The notes beneath the pieces are model-generated. The model ran no database searches. It was given only the letters and a program-made list of their open reading frames with translations, and had not been told where the DNA came from. From Collybiopsis luxurians FD-317 M1 (taxonomy: Eukaryota; Basidiomycota; Agaricomycetes; Agaricales; Omphalotaceae), in NCBI GenBank assembly GCA_000827265.1, contig KN834812.1, positions 71,740 to 135,739 on the forward strand: a stretch of 64,000 nt of DNA. Reading direction: 5' to 3'. Shown one piece after another: positions 1 to 12,059 of this stretch (the first letter of the stretch is position 1; each line of letters begins with the position of its first letter). A program made the translations under genes and the position numbers.

Positions 1-597
1 CGCTCTTGGTGGATCTTCAACTTTCCTCGTCGTGCCTTTACAGCCTGAATCCCAATTCTACATAGGATGCTTGACACGGAAGAAACTCGTCGCACGTTCC
101 TTCCAAGTTCCTTCCACTTTTTTTCACGCCTGAGCATCCTCTGAGCTTCACCGACAGTGAGCTTTAATTCGTTCATTGGACGACGAAGTCACGGTCTGAA
201 GACATTGAGAGCTTTTACTGAAGATCGATGATCATGAAGCTTAGGGAATGGAGACCGCGAGAGACAATAGAAATGATTAGTTGATCCTTTCTACTTACTC
301 CATTTCAAAATATAACTTGGTACGTGTATGATCATGGTCCTTACTATTTGCTTACAAGATCTCGAAAAGTCCATCTCTATAGCGAGAGTATACGTACAAC
401 GTGTATAAGATGATCGCGTTTGTCATAACGGGAATGAGAGAGTATAAATAGGAAAATGAATATGACAACCAGAAACAAGATAGATCGTGAGATATGATCG
501 TACGAGATTTTCGTTCAAGAGGGTTATCCAGTCCGTGAAATAGTGACGTCCACAACCAAAAAAAAGTAGGCGACCAGTCCATATACTCGACCCTCAC
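1..597. other. Downstream flank of the first F-box gene, no gene seen
   Basis: I see no supportable coding region here. The stretch from about 300 to 345 and the last 30 bases resemble 15395-15440 and 15585-15613, which lie in the same position relative to the second F-box copy. The duplicated segment therefore reaches at least this far beyond the stop codon. Confidence 0.5.
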
Positions 598-3470
598 TCA
601 AGCTCGAACATGGTCCATCAAATTCTCGATCTCATCTTCAACTCCATGGACTAGAAAATATCCAAAAGATCCATTCCGCAACTCCACCGCCGTGTTAGGT
701 TTGATCACCTCTTTTATCAGCGAACCCATATGTGGCATAGTATGCACTACCATCACGTTCACCTTGCGGGGAGTGATCATGCTAGTAGGCAAGTTCGACC
801 AAAAAGTATTCACCTTTAAGAAATCGAGTGTGATCTTAACATCGTAATGATTCTCAATCTCCAGCCGTTCAAGCTCTCTGCACGAAAACGCTCCGGGTGG
901 GTTTGCAATCATAGGCGACCAAACTGGCGTAAGTAGACATTGCAGCGTGTGCTTATCGCATTCAAGAAGGTGTAGGGTTTTGAGGCGGATGCAGGCGAAG
1001 AAGAACCAGATCATCCTGGGGGAATGTAGGGGTACTCTCTCCTCAAAAAAGGCCAACTCCATCCCATCGATTGTTTCATATTCTTCAGAGCTAAAGTTGA
1101 CGTATCGGAGGGTAAGATGGCTGATTTGCCAGAGACAGGACCAGGCTAACGTCATGGTATCGTAAACATGAGATGGGGTGCACTCTTCAAACACCAGCAT
1201 CTGGACGAGATCTAAAGAAACAAGGTTCGGAAAGTCTGTGTGCTCGATGAAGAAGACCGTGGATAAGCTTGTGTTAAAGGAGAAGCTTAACTCTGTCAGA
1301 TTTGGGAGCAATATCTTGTCATCCGGGCCGACACTAGAGTCAGGCATCGGAGTCGATGCCACTAGACGCAGCGTTTGCAAAGTCTGTTGAGAATGCAACA
1401 GATTTTTGAGTTCAAAGTAGGTAGGACAGCGATCTTCCGGGAGCCACTCGAGGCGAAGCGACACTAGTCCGTAACGGGGGATGAACTGACTCCAGAGCTG
1501 CGGCACGCCCGAGAGGGAGAAATGGCGAAGTTGAGGAAATAAGTGATTCTTTAACTCCGGAGAAGGAGTAACCTCAGCAGGGCTTGCGAAGCAAGAGGAA
1601 CTGGGTTCGGGGAAGTCGGGGTGTTGTAAATCAGCTTTGTAGGGTCTAGTACGAGTGCACTCCGCGTACTCTAACAACGGCATACTTTGATCAGCAAGGG
1701 AGCTCAATAGCCCTATGATGGGATGCAAAGCTTGAGAAGAGAGCTGAAGCCGTTGAAATCTTGCTGCGTGCGGCATAAGAATGTTCCCGAGAGCGAAAGA
1801 ATGCGCAATAGTCCAAGGAAATGTGTCGAATTCTGGGGGACGATCGGAATCGGGTACTTCGAGATCCATGTGAATCCTGAGAGGTAAAACTCGGCCGCTA
1901 CGTTCAAGAATTTTCGAGATATACGGGAAGACTTTTCGAGCATGGTCAGGCAGGACTTGAAGAGGATCCGAATAATCAAGTTGCACCGTGAAATCGGCTG
2001 AATCTGTTGTGATAGGGATGTCGGTCCAGAAGCTAGGGGTATCCAGCACCGCATCGCGCCAGGATTTGCAGACTTGAGAAAGAATGCGGCGTTCGTAGTC
2101 GTAATCCTGGTGGTCCAAGTCAGAAGGGTAGTCGGAAAGGTATGTTGTAAGGAGAATCTCGACCACCAGGTCGTAGGGAAGAGTAAGAATAGGGGCCGGT
2201 ACCATGATGGAGAAATCGATGTCGGGGAGGGCGTAGAGACTAACAGCGTCACTTTTATCCACAATTCAGCTTCAGCAGCCAAAAAAGGAACACGAGTTTG
2301 ACTTCGAAATAATGCCACTCCTGGCGCTCCTATCAAGCATGGAGGATCCCATATTTGGTAAAGGGCGGGCCCACAGAGTGGCGACAAATATAGCACTACC
2401 CGCCTTCCAGCGACTCTTTGTCAAGAGTCGATTGAATTGTAACCATGGTTACTATGGAGACAACATAGAGGCCCCAATTAATGAATCGGGTCTAGACCTT
2501 TCTGCTCATCAAAGCAAACCCATCCCCGACTCTGACCGAAGGGAAGGGAGGGATGTGTTTGCTACGATCGGCCAAAATCTTCCTAATTTCGCCCCAATAG
2601 GTAACTCTTTCACACACCCTTATCTAATCTCATGCCGCGGAATTTTTCAGGCGCTACGTTCTCTCTCCGCTCCTTGACTTACGCAGTCGGGATGGACCTT
2701 CTGTAAATGATATAACAATACAGTGGCCTGTTGTCCCTTTGGGGGCTCCCCTGCCGCTGAATTGTTGAGACTTACAACTGAAAAAACTAAGGCCAAAGAC
2801 CCTGATGTCCTTTCCCTCGAATTCTTCTTGAACTACCAAATCTGCTGCTGTCCCCAATATTGTGAGAGCATGTGTCGAGCTGTATACCACTCATTTGCCC
2901 TTCGATGGGAATCTGTACTTGTCTATCTGTGAGATGTACTTGAAACATTTGTAGCTGATATTGCATGTCCTTTGTTCAGATCTTTTCCTCTCGAAAAAGA
3001 GGGTTGGTATTCCCAGTGACATTTCGTCAGCTAGCTTCCTGAACGCTCTGAAGAATTCAGTTGATAGCATTGCAACCGAATGTATCACCGTCGCGATGGA
3101 ACAATTACTTTCTCTTGATGGAGTCAGGGGTTGCTGCCGCAGGCAGCGCTAAGCATTTCATACCGATTGGGTCGACTGTCTTAATAGTATGATCTACACA
3201 TTTAGTTTTGTTCGTTCCCACTCATGTCCTTGAATACTAGGTTCCTCGACGGTATCGTTTAACAAACAATATTGAAGCTTTTGTTTGTTAGATAATGAAG
3301 TTGACGTTCGACAAGGTGGCAAAAGCGAGGAGTATAAAGACCTTTCCAAAAAAGACCTTGCATGAGAAAGAGTTTGGTCATTTCGCTAACTAGTTAGCTG
3401 CCGGCCCTCGACTCCTCATATTGCCGTTGCCTTATGCTTTATCAGTCGATCACTTGAAAGTTTAACATAA
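300..3470. repeat. Segmental duplication around F-box genes, left copy
   Basis: Partner of 15395-17890. Shared blocks in the same order: downstream flank (about 300-345), coding region, a promoter block (2310-2400, containing GGAGGATCC and GGGCGGGCCC), and a distal block (3225-3470). The roughly 800 bases 2400-3220 are found only in this copy. Confidence 0.7.
598..2262 (-). CDS. F-box protein with leucine-rich C-terminal region
   Basis: An uninterrupted 554-codon reading frame. Residues about 25-80 form an F-box-like segment: LTLPYDLVVEILLTTYL, then SQVCKSWRDAVLDTPSFWTDI, the typical Agaricomycete F-box ending with a conserved cysteine-x-x-tryptophan and a 'P-x-F/L-W' turn. The rest is rich in Leu with irregular LRR-like strands (for example LPNLTELSFSF, ISHLTLRYVNF, LKTLHLLECD). 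By family knowledge the F-box would bind Skp1 in an SCF ubiquitin ligase while the LRR part recognises a target; the target is unknown. The start is the first Met of the frame, a few residues before the F-box. No intron is needed. A paralogue with the same layout lies at 15614-17232. F-box genes of this kind are highly expanded in mushrooms, so loss of any one is plausible. Confidence 0.85.
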   Translation of the reverse strand: MDKSDAVSLYALPDIDFSIMVPAPILTLPYDLVVEILLTTYLSDYPSDLDHQDYDYERRILSQVCKSWRDAVLDTPSFWTDIPITTDSADFTVQLDYSDPLQVLPDHARKVFPYISKILERSGRVLPLRIHMDLEVPDSDRPPEFDTFPWTIAHSFALGNILMPHAARFQRLQLSSQALHPIIGLLSSLADQSMPLLEYAECTRTRPYKADLQHPDFPEPSSSCFASPAEVTPSPELKNHLFPQLRHFSLSGVPQLWSQFIPRYGLVSLRLEWLPEDRCPTYFELKNLLHSQQTLQTLRLVASTPMPDSSVGPDDKILLPNLTELSFSFNTSLSTVFFIEHTDFPNLVSLDLVQMLVFEECTPSHVYDTMTLAWSCLWQISHLTLRYVNFSSEEYETIDGMELAFFEERVPLHSPRMIWFFFACIRLKTLHLLECDKHTLQCLLTPVWSPMIANPPGAFSCRELERLEIENHYDVKITLDFLKVNTFWSNLPTSMITPRKVNVMVVHTMPHMGSLIKEVIKPNTAVELRNGSFGYFLVHGVEDEIENLMDHVRA

Positions 3471-5548
3471 TGAACTGTTGGAGATACGTACGCTCGGGCA
3501 AAGCTGTGCCTAGGCGCCGCATCTGTATCTTATATAGTTTATCCTTCCTTTAGATGTTTGTTCCGCTGGCGGTTGAGTCAACGGAAGCATTTTTACTCTA
3601 CTTATATATTTCGTATTGAAGCGACGGCCCCCTCAGAGTCTTCTACTATACTCTGAGGTGAGCCTAGCTATTCTGTTATCTCTAACTACGTACTGACTAC
3701 ACTTGTATAGTGATACTTACTGTACTCCGTTAGGTATTTAATACATCAGAGTCTTCTACTATACTCTGAGTGATACTTACTGTACTCCGTTAGCTCTAAC
3801 ATGAACTGCTCTCCAAGCCTACCCATCCGAAGAAGCAAAAATTAAGTATAATTCAGAGACAGTTCGTCCACGGTGGATGTGCATGATGATCGGATTGACA
3901 TCATTGAGGGAAAGAATAAAGCAGAAGTTCCAATGGCGCTATCGCAGCTGTTGTGTCTTAAATCCTCATCTTTTAACGCATTGCGAGTGCCTCCTCCTGT
4001 ATACACGGATGGGAACTCATTATTTCCATGAACGACCGCAAAAAATGTTATTGACCAGAATGAACCTGTTTCGCGGCACTTATTTCAAGTTATATCTTCT
4101 CGTGGCTACCGACAAGTTGTGCAAATTCCCCATCTGGCTGTGGATCATGATAAACTAACACAAGGAAGATTAATTCAAGTCCTTTAGCACCGAGTGCAAG
4201 TTTGTATCCAAGTTCTTCCCGGTTTACTTTCTCCTACGCTGACCGAGGCTTAATTCATAGTAACTTTGGCCTTTGCAATGCTTTTAAGGACTACGAAAAT
4301 TGATACTCTTCTTCGAGTTCCGACTCTCCAACGCCCGCATTATTTCATTCTTAAGCCTTAATAGCATCATTACTGTCCAAAAGATACTTCTTCGCCTACT
4401 AAGTACTGTCCCATAATGTTGCACTGGGACACAAAGTGGGCACTGGGCTTGAAAGTTTCCTTAAACTTGATATCTTATGCCAGTGCTGAGCGTCGGAAGT
4501 CCTTGCATTATGCATAAGTTGTTTGCTTGCACAATAATGAAAATACAAATTTAATGAACACCACACAAAAAATTTTGGCAACTTCAAGTGCCATAGTAGT
4601 AGAACTACCTAACCGGGAAAAGAAGCTATCCATACTATCAAGGAGTCACCTCAATCTTGAATCGGGACATTCAATTTTCTGCCACTGCCCTTTTGCAAAC
4701 CAAAAGGGCAACTCCAGATTCCAGCCTCCAGTAACAGTGTACTACACTACCTCAGTGCGAATCAAGGGATTCGGATAATTGAGCCGAATAAGTACTGCTT
4801 TCAATATTGAATGCAATGACCAAGGGCACTGACATAAAACTTCAAGATCTTTCAGAGTTTCAGGAATGAGCTGAAAATGATTCTTGCTTGGAATCCGAAG
4901 ATCAAGAATGTGCTGAGGGTAAACTTGCGCCAGAAAGTAATTTAGAGGAGATCAAATGTGTGATGCAAGTGCCAGGTGGACCAGGTATCTGTTAATTGTC
5001 AGGACAGTGTTGAGCGGGGTTTTCTAAGAGGACTCGGCCTGAGAAGAAAAGGATTCAAAAAAGTAGCAGTGCTCAAAGAGAGATGGAGACTGATAGCAGG
5101 ACATATAAACGGTAGATGGCAGGGAATGGAAAGAATTCGAGAAAGACAGTATGTATTTATATTCACCAGCAATTCACCAGTCGCTAGGAACGAAATAAAA
5201 AGATGAAAGCCTAATGATATCTATCATATTTATGAAAGTTCACAATAATCAGTGAATCACCACAATAATAGTTTGTTATTTATCACCCAGTTGGCAGCTG
5301 AAAGACTGGTGAAAGCATAATCTCATCATAGTTATTACTCTAAAATAAGTCACTACCACAATGATCCGTCTGTCATACGAATGTAAGAAAGCAATGACCC
5401 ACTGACGACAATTAGGTGCACCTTTTTCAGCGATTTTTTTGCCCAACAAAGTAAACTCTTGGCACCCTTGTCTTCTGTAATGTAGACAAATACAAACTTA
5501 TTTACTCATTGATCTATTCATGTACGTCAACAGAAAACGAGAGATAAA
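2263..5548. other. Gene-poor region between F-box and oxalate decarboxylase genes
   Basis: No gene can be supported. 2310-2400 matches 17370-17450 (F-box upstream flank). 3225-3470 resembles 17600-17890. The roughly 800 bases between those blocks (about 2400-3220) have no counterpart at the second F-box locus, so they look like an insertion here or a deletion there. 3900-5400 contains only short frames on both strands without recognisable motifs and may be decayed transposon DNA. Confidence 0.5.
3631..3793. repeat. Short interspersed direct repeats (two motifs, two copies each)
   Basis: The motif CAGAGTCTTCTACTATACTC appears twice (near 3635 and 3748), and GTGATACTTACTGTACTCCG also appears twice (near 3711 and 3769). 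The two motifs alternate. This looks like a local duplication with a deletion in the spacer. Confidence 0.75.
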
Positions 5549-7892
5549 TCATCCAATAATGAGTGGTTTTGTCTTTGAAAGTTTGGCAATGGTTTCGTCA
5601 TCCAGGTTTAAGTGAGCTTTCACCAAAGATGGTGGCGTCAAAGCCAACCACTGCATAGGGAAAGAAGAGTTTAGTTCCGCCACTCAGGGTCTCATTCCAC
5701 AAGACTAAAGATGGACTTGCCTGGTTCAAACTTATATCCTCGAATCGATCTGAGAACAGTGTCCGTATGTATGAGAGACATTGTGGCTGCTCCAGGAAAA
5801 AGATTCCCTCACCTGAGTTGAAGATTTCAAGGTACTTCAAGGTTGTGTTTCCAGTGTTTTCCACGTAATGCCCTGCATACTATGATTAACTCAACAATGA
5901 CGGCAGGATACAAGTGAACACACCCATGGAAGCAGGAACGTAACCTGTTTGACATTGTCAATAATAAACTTATTGAAAGATAACGTGGATCATTCACCGA
6001 TGTCGCCAGCCTAATGAAAAGATATCAGTTATCATTATCGATACGGCAGCGAGGAAAGGGGCTCACCTGATAATTAAATGTTCTGGCATTGCTCTGCGAG
6101 GCAAAGAGGGTCATGCGGCCAGTTCCTTCTCTGCATGTATAATATTGGTTTGGTGAACTAGTGTATAGAAATGCATATACGCACATGAAGAAACTCCATT
6201 CGTCCATTGTGGGATGCCACTGTGGGCTTGTCAGTCTAGTTCTATTATTGTACGGTTGGGCGGGACGCACATGAAGCTCTCTGAGCATTATCTCGTGAGT
6301 GAGTCCCTGAAATTGAATAATTAAAATTATCCACCTACCTCATCGCTCCTGGTTCAATGGTGACTTCGGCAGCTGAGATTGTGGTTGATATGGGGAAATT
6401 CGTAGAATCGACTACCTTCACTGAGCCGCCAGAGAGCTGAGTTGCATTGACGGTGGAGAATGAAAAGGCATAAGATTGGGGAACTGTTCCCTGCGGACTG
6501 ATTGGTGCCTGTTGGTCATCCGGAGGAATAGCTAATAATTGACACTCAGCGACAAATTAGAACATAACATGAATAGAACATACTACTAGGGAAAATATAT
6601 AGCTGTTTGGCGGGAATATGCGCAAATGCCTCCGAATTATCGACTTGGAAATTTTTTGCGATGACTGCGAGGCGTTAATTAATGTATTAAAAATGAAGAA
6701 AGATACGCCGACCTTCTGCGGGAACGTGTGAAAGCCAGTCGGTCAACTGAGAAGGAGATGAGTTTGGTAAAAGGATGATAAAGTCAAAGATCGTTGCTGA
6801 CTAAAAATGTGTCGTCTTCGCTGAAGGCCCCATCGTCGAAAATCTGGAATTTTGGAATGAATGGATGCGCTATGATGAACTAGTCAAGATCTCATACCAA
6901 AAGAAATTCACTTCCTTCGGGATCGTCCCCGGTAGCTTGAAGAGAGTGGGGAATGCCAGGAGGGAAAAACCATAGGTCACCTGGGCCCTGAATCTTGGAA
7001 TCAGAAGCTAATATCTCCCGCAGATGGAATGACACGTACCACATTGGCAATGAAATTTTGTCCTTCAGTATTGATCGCAGTGACCTGAGTTGTTCCCTAA
7101 CGGACGCGAATATAAGATAGCAGTAGGTAAAGCAAAAACGTATGTTGACTTGCTTTCAAGACGTATGCCCACTGGAAATATAATCAGCCTTACATCCGAT
7201 GCAAGATAATCCGTCAGTGATCCTACCTCTGAGGTCTTGTGCCAATGGAGTTCACTTGATGGATTTTAGGGTTAGAACGCAATCAGCTTCGAACATGCTC
7301 CACCACTTACCGAATCGCACCAGCTTCAAGACGCATATTAACACTGGCCATTTCTAAGGGCGCGATAAGAGTTAAAAATCATACATATCAGTGGTCGAGG
7401 TACCGGTAGCCATTGGCATAACTTGAACGTTCTCCTGTCTGGCCCACCCTCCAGTCTGGAGACGATTATGGCTCATAGCAAAAGGCCATTTCGCGTTGCC
7501 CCTGCAAGATAACTGCGTTAGGTACATTCGAAGATTGAACGATTTCATACTTACGTGTTACCGTTGTCAGTACTCGGGGGCGCGAACAAATCGGCATTCT
7601 GAAGATCGATAGGAACGTTGTCTGGACCCAAGATGGGTGCTCCGAGAGTTCCACGTTGAGGACTTGGGACGGAATTAGGGCTGTCGTTGTTCCACAGCGG
7701 TTCATTCGGGTTTGTGCTAGCGAATGGAACGGTAGTCACCGCTAGAGAAGCTGAGTCTGTCGCCGAAGGAACTGTCGACGCGCTTGCACTCTCGGTAATG
7801 CTCGCACTCGAGGAGGCAGCAGGAGCTGAGATTACCAGTCTGCAAAGTGCTGCGAGCAGTAAAAGAGAAGATTTGCAATGAATCATTGTCAC
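5549..7892 (-). CDS. Oxalate decarboxylase, secreted bicupin
   Basis: Multi-exon gene. Splicing by consensus gives a protein starting with a signal peptide (MTMIHCKSSLLLLAALCRLV...SAPA), a Ser/Thr/Ala-rich linker, then RGTLGAPILGPDNVPIDL-type oxalate decarboxylase sequence. Cupin 1 has ELHWHKTSEWAYV (HxH and Glu) and the later His in FFPPGIPHSLQ. The lid segment DGAFSEDDTFL carries the acidic residue proposed as proton donor in this family. Cupin 2 has ELHWHPTMDEW and the later His in PASMGHYVENTG. All manganese-binding residues of both cupins are present, so the enzyme should convert oxalate to formate and CO2 outside the cell or in the wall. The C-terminus SKTKPLIIG then stop is at 5549. 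There are many short introns. Very small exons lie at 6271-6280 (10 nt), 5998-6010 (13 nt) and 5924-5944 (21 nt). Two introns need GC donors (gcaagt): one after WAYVLK near 7153 and one after EDISLNQ near 5720. Confidence 0.93.
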
Positions 7893-7926
7893 GTCTGGAG
7901 AGCGGGAAGAGTCAAAATATGGAGCT

Positions 7927-7934
7927 CTTATATA
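7927..7934 (-). promoter_or_regulatory. TATA box of the oxalate decarboxylase gene
   Basis: TATATAAG on the minus strand, about 35-42 bases before the ATG. This implies a very short 5' leader. Confidence 0.45.
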
Positions 7935-8990
7935 GGTTCACAGGAGGGTTGGAGCCATGAATAAGTGATGTTCTGGTTTGTTTGCCAGCGATGTGGTTCA
8001 TTTGCGTCGAGGTTAGCAGCAGGAAATTTAAAGAGGGGATATTTTTGGCAGCTTCCTGAGATAGTGAATAGGGGGATGAGAATACAAATAAAGTCATGCA
8101 CACGACAAACAGGCTCTTGACGCACTAGTCTGATATTGCTCCTTGACGGAATTTGATAAGCCTCTGGCAATCTCCTAGTGATATTAATTGGCGCACAAAA
8201 CACTACCAAGGTCCAAAACTACCTTCTCACTCAGCAGAAGGAAGTTCACGCGATGTTACTCGTTAGCTCGCGCGCGAGCTAACTCTCTGCCGCCTCACTG
8301 AGATTTTTGAATAACCACGGAGATTCATCATTCACGGGTGATAGATGACCCCCCCAAACGGACAGCCGTCATAACAGGGAAGAACTCCAACCTTGCAGTC
8401 TTCTTGTAAAATCAATATTGCTTGATGTACTTCAACGAACTAGCTGAATTCTTTGTGAAACTAGCCGAATCCGGTTGCAATTGGGTATTTACTTCGCTTT
8501 GTGATACTCTTGAAGGGCGGCACTTGTACATGAAGGTGAAGGTGCTCTATCGAGCTGAATGGAGAGATGGAACCCCATCCTACGAAAATTAAGTATCAAC
8601 ATTAATATTGGCCCTGGATAATTCAGTGAGCTTCTACTTTCTCATTGGTCCAATCGCAAGTCCGTCGAGAAGTCGATTGGCCACATTAAATATGTCGTTA
8701 ACTACAATGCAGGAGCAGATGGCCGCTGTCAGGTCACAATGGGAACGTATGCTACGCAATTCAACATCTGACTTTCCCAATTGTTTGGCGCTCGCTGTAG
8801 AGGGTGGCGTCACGGTCAGAATCAGAATTTGGGAAAGGATGGACAGACAAATGTGTTTCTTAATGACAACTTGAAAATGATGTTCGCAGACAGGATTTCG
8901 ATCCATGAAAGCGACGAAGTTTTTATCCTACGAAACCGTCGATGAAATTTTACAGAGCAGCACATACCGGCCACCCATAGCACAATGAAT
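7935..8990. other. Upstream region of oxalate decarboxylase, unassigned
   Basis: Holds the promoter side of the decarboxylase gene and the perfect palindrome at 8262-8283. Overlapping frames on both strands at 8608-8906 show no family motif, and neither can be preferred. Confidence 0.4.
8262..8283. repeat. Perfect 22-nt palindrome
   Basis: GTTAGCTCGCG is followed immediately by its exact reverse complement. The centre is alternating CG. It lies about 370 bases upstream of the oxalate decarboxylase start and could be a dimeric regulator site or a cruciform-forming sequence. Confidence 0.8.
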
Positions 8991-9714
8991 CCATTCTGTA
9001 CGGAGACATTACGAAACGAGCAATTTAGGTTATAGCTGAAATCCTTGCTGAGGCGTCCATTCTGCGAAGGTTGGGCGCGGATTCATTAAAATATTTTGTA
9101 AACTTGATCATGGGCGCCAGTGAAAACCCCGCCGAGCCAATAGAGCTTATCAGCAAAGCCCTATCAAATAAGAAAAATTATTTGAGTCTTACCTTTTCGA
9201 GTTGAATTTTGAGCCGAGTTCGACTTCCAGTCATACGAGGCTTTCTTGCAGCAAAGTATAAGATAGTCAAGTCAGGAATATCGGGCTCGAGTTCGGAAAA
9301 TGGCGAAATTGGAATGGAAAAGCTGGAGCTTGAGGTTCAGCACAAGATCTGTCCCCGCTAGGTATTGTTGCCACCTCGGAGTGTACCTGGAACGTGAAAA
9401 AAGGATGAATCCCAAAATCCGCTCAAGCGGCTGCAATAGCAATCGCAAAGAGCGAATCTAGAAACAAATAGAAATCATCTCTCGCCGGTTACTGCGAAGT
9501 TCTCGGGCAATGTTCCCGCTTCTTTCATATTCAGCGGTATCTGTGTTTGAAGGTCCATCATCACCGCCGAATGGCAGCTGCACGCATCCAGCTTTTCTCC
9601 TACTCGAAATTCTGATTCGAATCCTGGCTGAAATAACTTGTCGCTGAAATAAAGAGGTGAATAGTGGTCAGTAACCCTCAAGGACCAGGGAAGACGGAAC
9701 TTCAATGCTACCAC
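8960..9714 (-). pseudogene. Fragments of an unidentified multi-exon gene
   Basis: Several stretches read as protein on the minus strand in order: LKFRLPWSLRVTDHYSPLYF with SDKLFQPGFESEFRVGEKLD (9714-9480); IPDLTILYFAARKPRMTGSR (about 9270-9200); GFADKLYWLGGVFTGAHDQV after a clear GT-AG intron (about 9160-9090); and LNCSFRNVSVQNGFIVLWVA (about 9030-8965). The pieces do not join into one open frame without shifts, and a TAA interrupts after KIF. I do not recognise the family. It may be a decayed gene or one whose introns I cannot place. Confidence 0.3.
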
Positions 9715-10735
9715 CCTTAGCGACTTTGACGCGTTTATGTCAGGAGCTCCTGTTCATGTTTGTAATCGGTGGCGTTGACGTTACTGAGATATTTGTCTAA
9801 ATGTTGCTCGATTGTTTATATGGACATTCGTATGGTCCGGCCAATGGTTGAACTTCTTTTTTCTTTTCCTTTGAACATTGGCAGGAGAAAAAGTAAGCAT
9901 TCGTATTAGCGAAGAGCTTCTACGTACCTATAACGAAACCGATAATTCGAACATACCCTGGCTTATGATACAGCAATTGACTCGTCGTGACGCCACATTG
10001 TTCGGCGGAGAAACGTACCTTGTCATTCGAGCGTTTTTGTTTCTCTGTCTTCGTCTTCCTAGGCCTCCAGTTCCACTGAGCCGTCGTGCAGGGACAAAAC
10101 CCAATTGGGTTACCCACATTGTATAAACATCTTTTATAAATGTGAATAATAAGGAACGGATCAGGAAAGAGGTCTAAGTTCAGGAGACGCACGATCAATG
10201 CGTGCGCAAAGCAAGATACTTCGTCATTCCAGAGACTCATTAAAGCAACCAGTACCTTCTTGTCAAACTGTTCTTACGAAAACATGCAGGGGTGTGGGTA
10301 CCATATCAATGGTCACTCGTAGTTAGTTCCTCGTTCAGTATCCATCCCCTTGTTAATAGTTTTCCGCTTCGTTTCAGGTACTTATTTCACATTGTTAGGT
10401 ATATAGGTAGGAACACCTGTATCCTCGCTAAATCAACGCCGGGATATCACTTCTCCGCCTCATACGACTCCGGTACCTTAGTACCTTACAGTTTGAATCA
10501 GCCATAACCTCAATCAATTACAGAATCATCGATCAATTCAATGATTATTCGGCTCTCTCGACAGCTTGACAAATCAACAACGACCTTGCCGCCTTTCTTG
10601 AATTCTTCCTTTGCCCCCAATTTGCCCCCCTTTCGATCCTTCCCTCCAACGCCCTCGACCTTTGCGTTCAACCCTACCGCCCGCCTAATATATTATATGT
10701 TATACTACCGGGTCTGACCCGAACCATCCTGTTGC
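9715..10735. other. Intergenic, nothing recognised
   Basis: Short frames only, on both strands, with no motif. 10550-10690 is C/T-rich. Confidence 0.4.
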
Positions 10736-11800
10736 TGGTGGTCCTTATCACCCAGCCCCTGATGACAACACTCCAGTAAATCTCAACGCCCCGGCTCCTC
10801 TAGTCCGTCTCGTAATAAGTCATTTGGTATCTTTGGAAGCTGGTCAACCGCTTGAGCCCATGGTTTTAGGTGCGTCATTTCCTTCCCTCCCTTTGCTACT
10901 TATCTCTGAACCTTGTTCTATTTACAGGCGGCGTGCCCATCGAGAGCCCGGCGACGTGGAGAACAGTATTCTACCTCCAAGCCGATGTAGCCTTCCTCGG
11001 CTTCTTCTGCCTCGAAAGCGATCATGAAGGTACTTGAATTTGGGAGGCGCGTTCTTTGGTACGGCCGGGATTGCTCTACTCAATTATGCCCTCGCGTGAG
11101 TCCGTTGCGTTATGAGTGTTGGATTGTAAGCCTGGATTTGACCTTTTTCTCTCCCCCCTTCCCCATCCCCCACAACGCTCCCTGTCCGTGTTGATGCCTT
11201 CCAGTATATAGTCCAACGCCTCAGGAGGAGGAGCGCATACATTCAATCATAACAGCACCCCATTTTGTTCTACTTTCTGTTCCTTTTATTCATAGTCATC
11301 TACAGTTGCCCTCGAAGCTTCCGCCCGGTTCATCCCGATGGTCATATCCCGGTCCACCACTAATTTTGTTACCGTCGATGTTGGTAGGGTTGGCTGGGAA
11401 TATTGTACGTGTTCAATTTTTTTTTTGTCCTTTACGCTTGGCATTCTATGAATACGCTAATGCTAATATCGCTGATACGCTTTGCTGCCATGATCCGCTA
11501 ATCACCTTCTCCCGAATCAAAGTGGACGCGTTGTATTGGTTCATGATTTTGATTGGTGAGGGGTGTTTTTTTCCTTCTTATTTTTTTTTCGTACTTATCG
11601 TGGCTCACACGTCAATCTTTTTAATGTGTTTGTCCTTATTTTGATTTTTTGGTTTTTGACCTTCAGCTAACGGAATTTCTCCTTCCAGTAGTGGGCGCCG
11701 ATGTGATTTATCTAGTAGCAACCGTATTCATATCGTGCGCTCTGGACGAAGAATCACATTCTCTTGTTGGGGCATATTTAACGTCTCTACACAAGTAAGT
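10736..11800 (+). pseudogene. Relic of an MFS transporter (copy 1)
   Basis: Fragments in MFS order. GGVPIESPATWRTVFYLQAD followed by VAFLGFFCLESDHE (10926-11030) matches the loop and helix after the first half of drug:H+ antiporter-like MFS proteins. LNLGGAFFGTAGIALLNYAL (11037-11096) is the next helix and ends at a GT donor. Later come LILLPSMLVGLAGNI (11360-11405) and GADVIYLVATVFISCALDEE followed by SHSLVGAYL (11697-11790), a transmembrane pair typical of the C-terminal half. The parts between do not form an open frame and the final helices are missing, so it looks non-functional. Assignment to the MFS rests on helix pattern and family phrasing seen by eye. Confidence 0.55.
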
Positions 11801-12059
11801 ACCTTCCCCCTCCCTTTTCCGCTCAATTGACACCGACACTGACAAACGGCTCGTAACCTCGGGCCTGTGAAATTTGTTGAGTAATAGAATTTACGGACTC
11901 CTGCACCGTTACTGCTTCCTAAGCAATGCTATGGATCTGATGACCGTAGAAACTTAAATCACAACTACATTACTGCAATCTATATATCAGAATGGTTTGC
12001 GTGCAACCGTGGTCCATGAAAATGCTCCAGCAGGCGTGAGAGGGTTATTCTAACTGACC

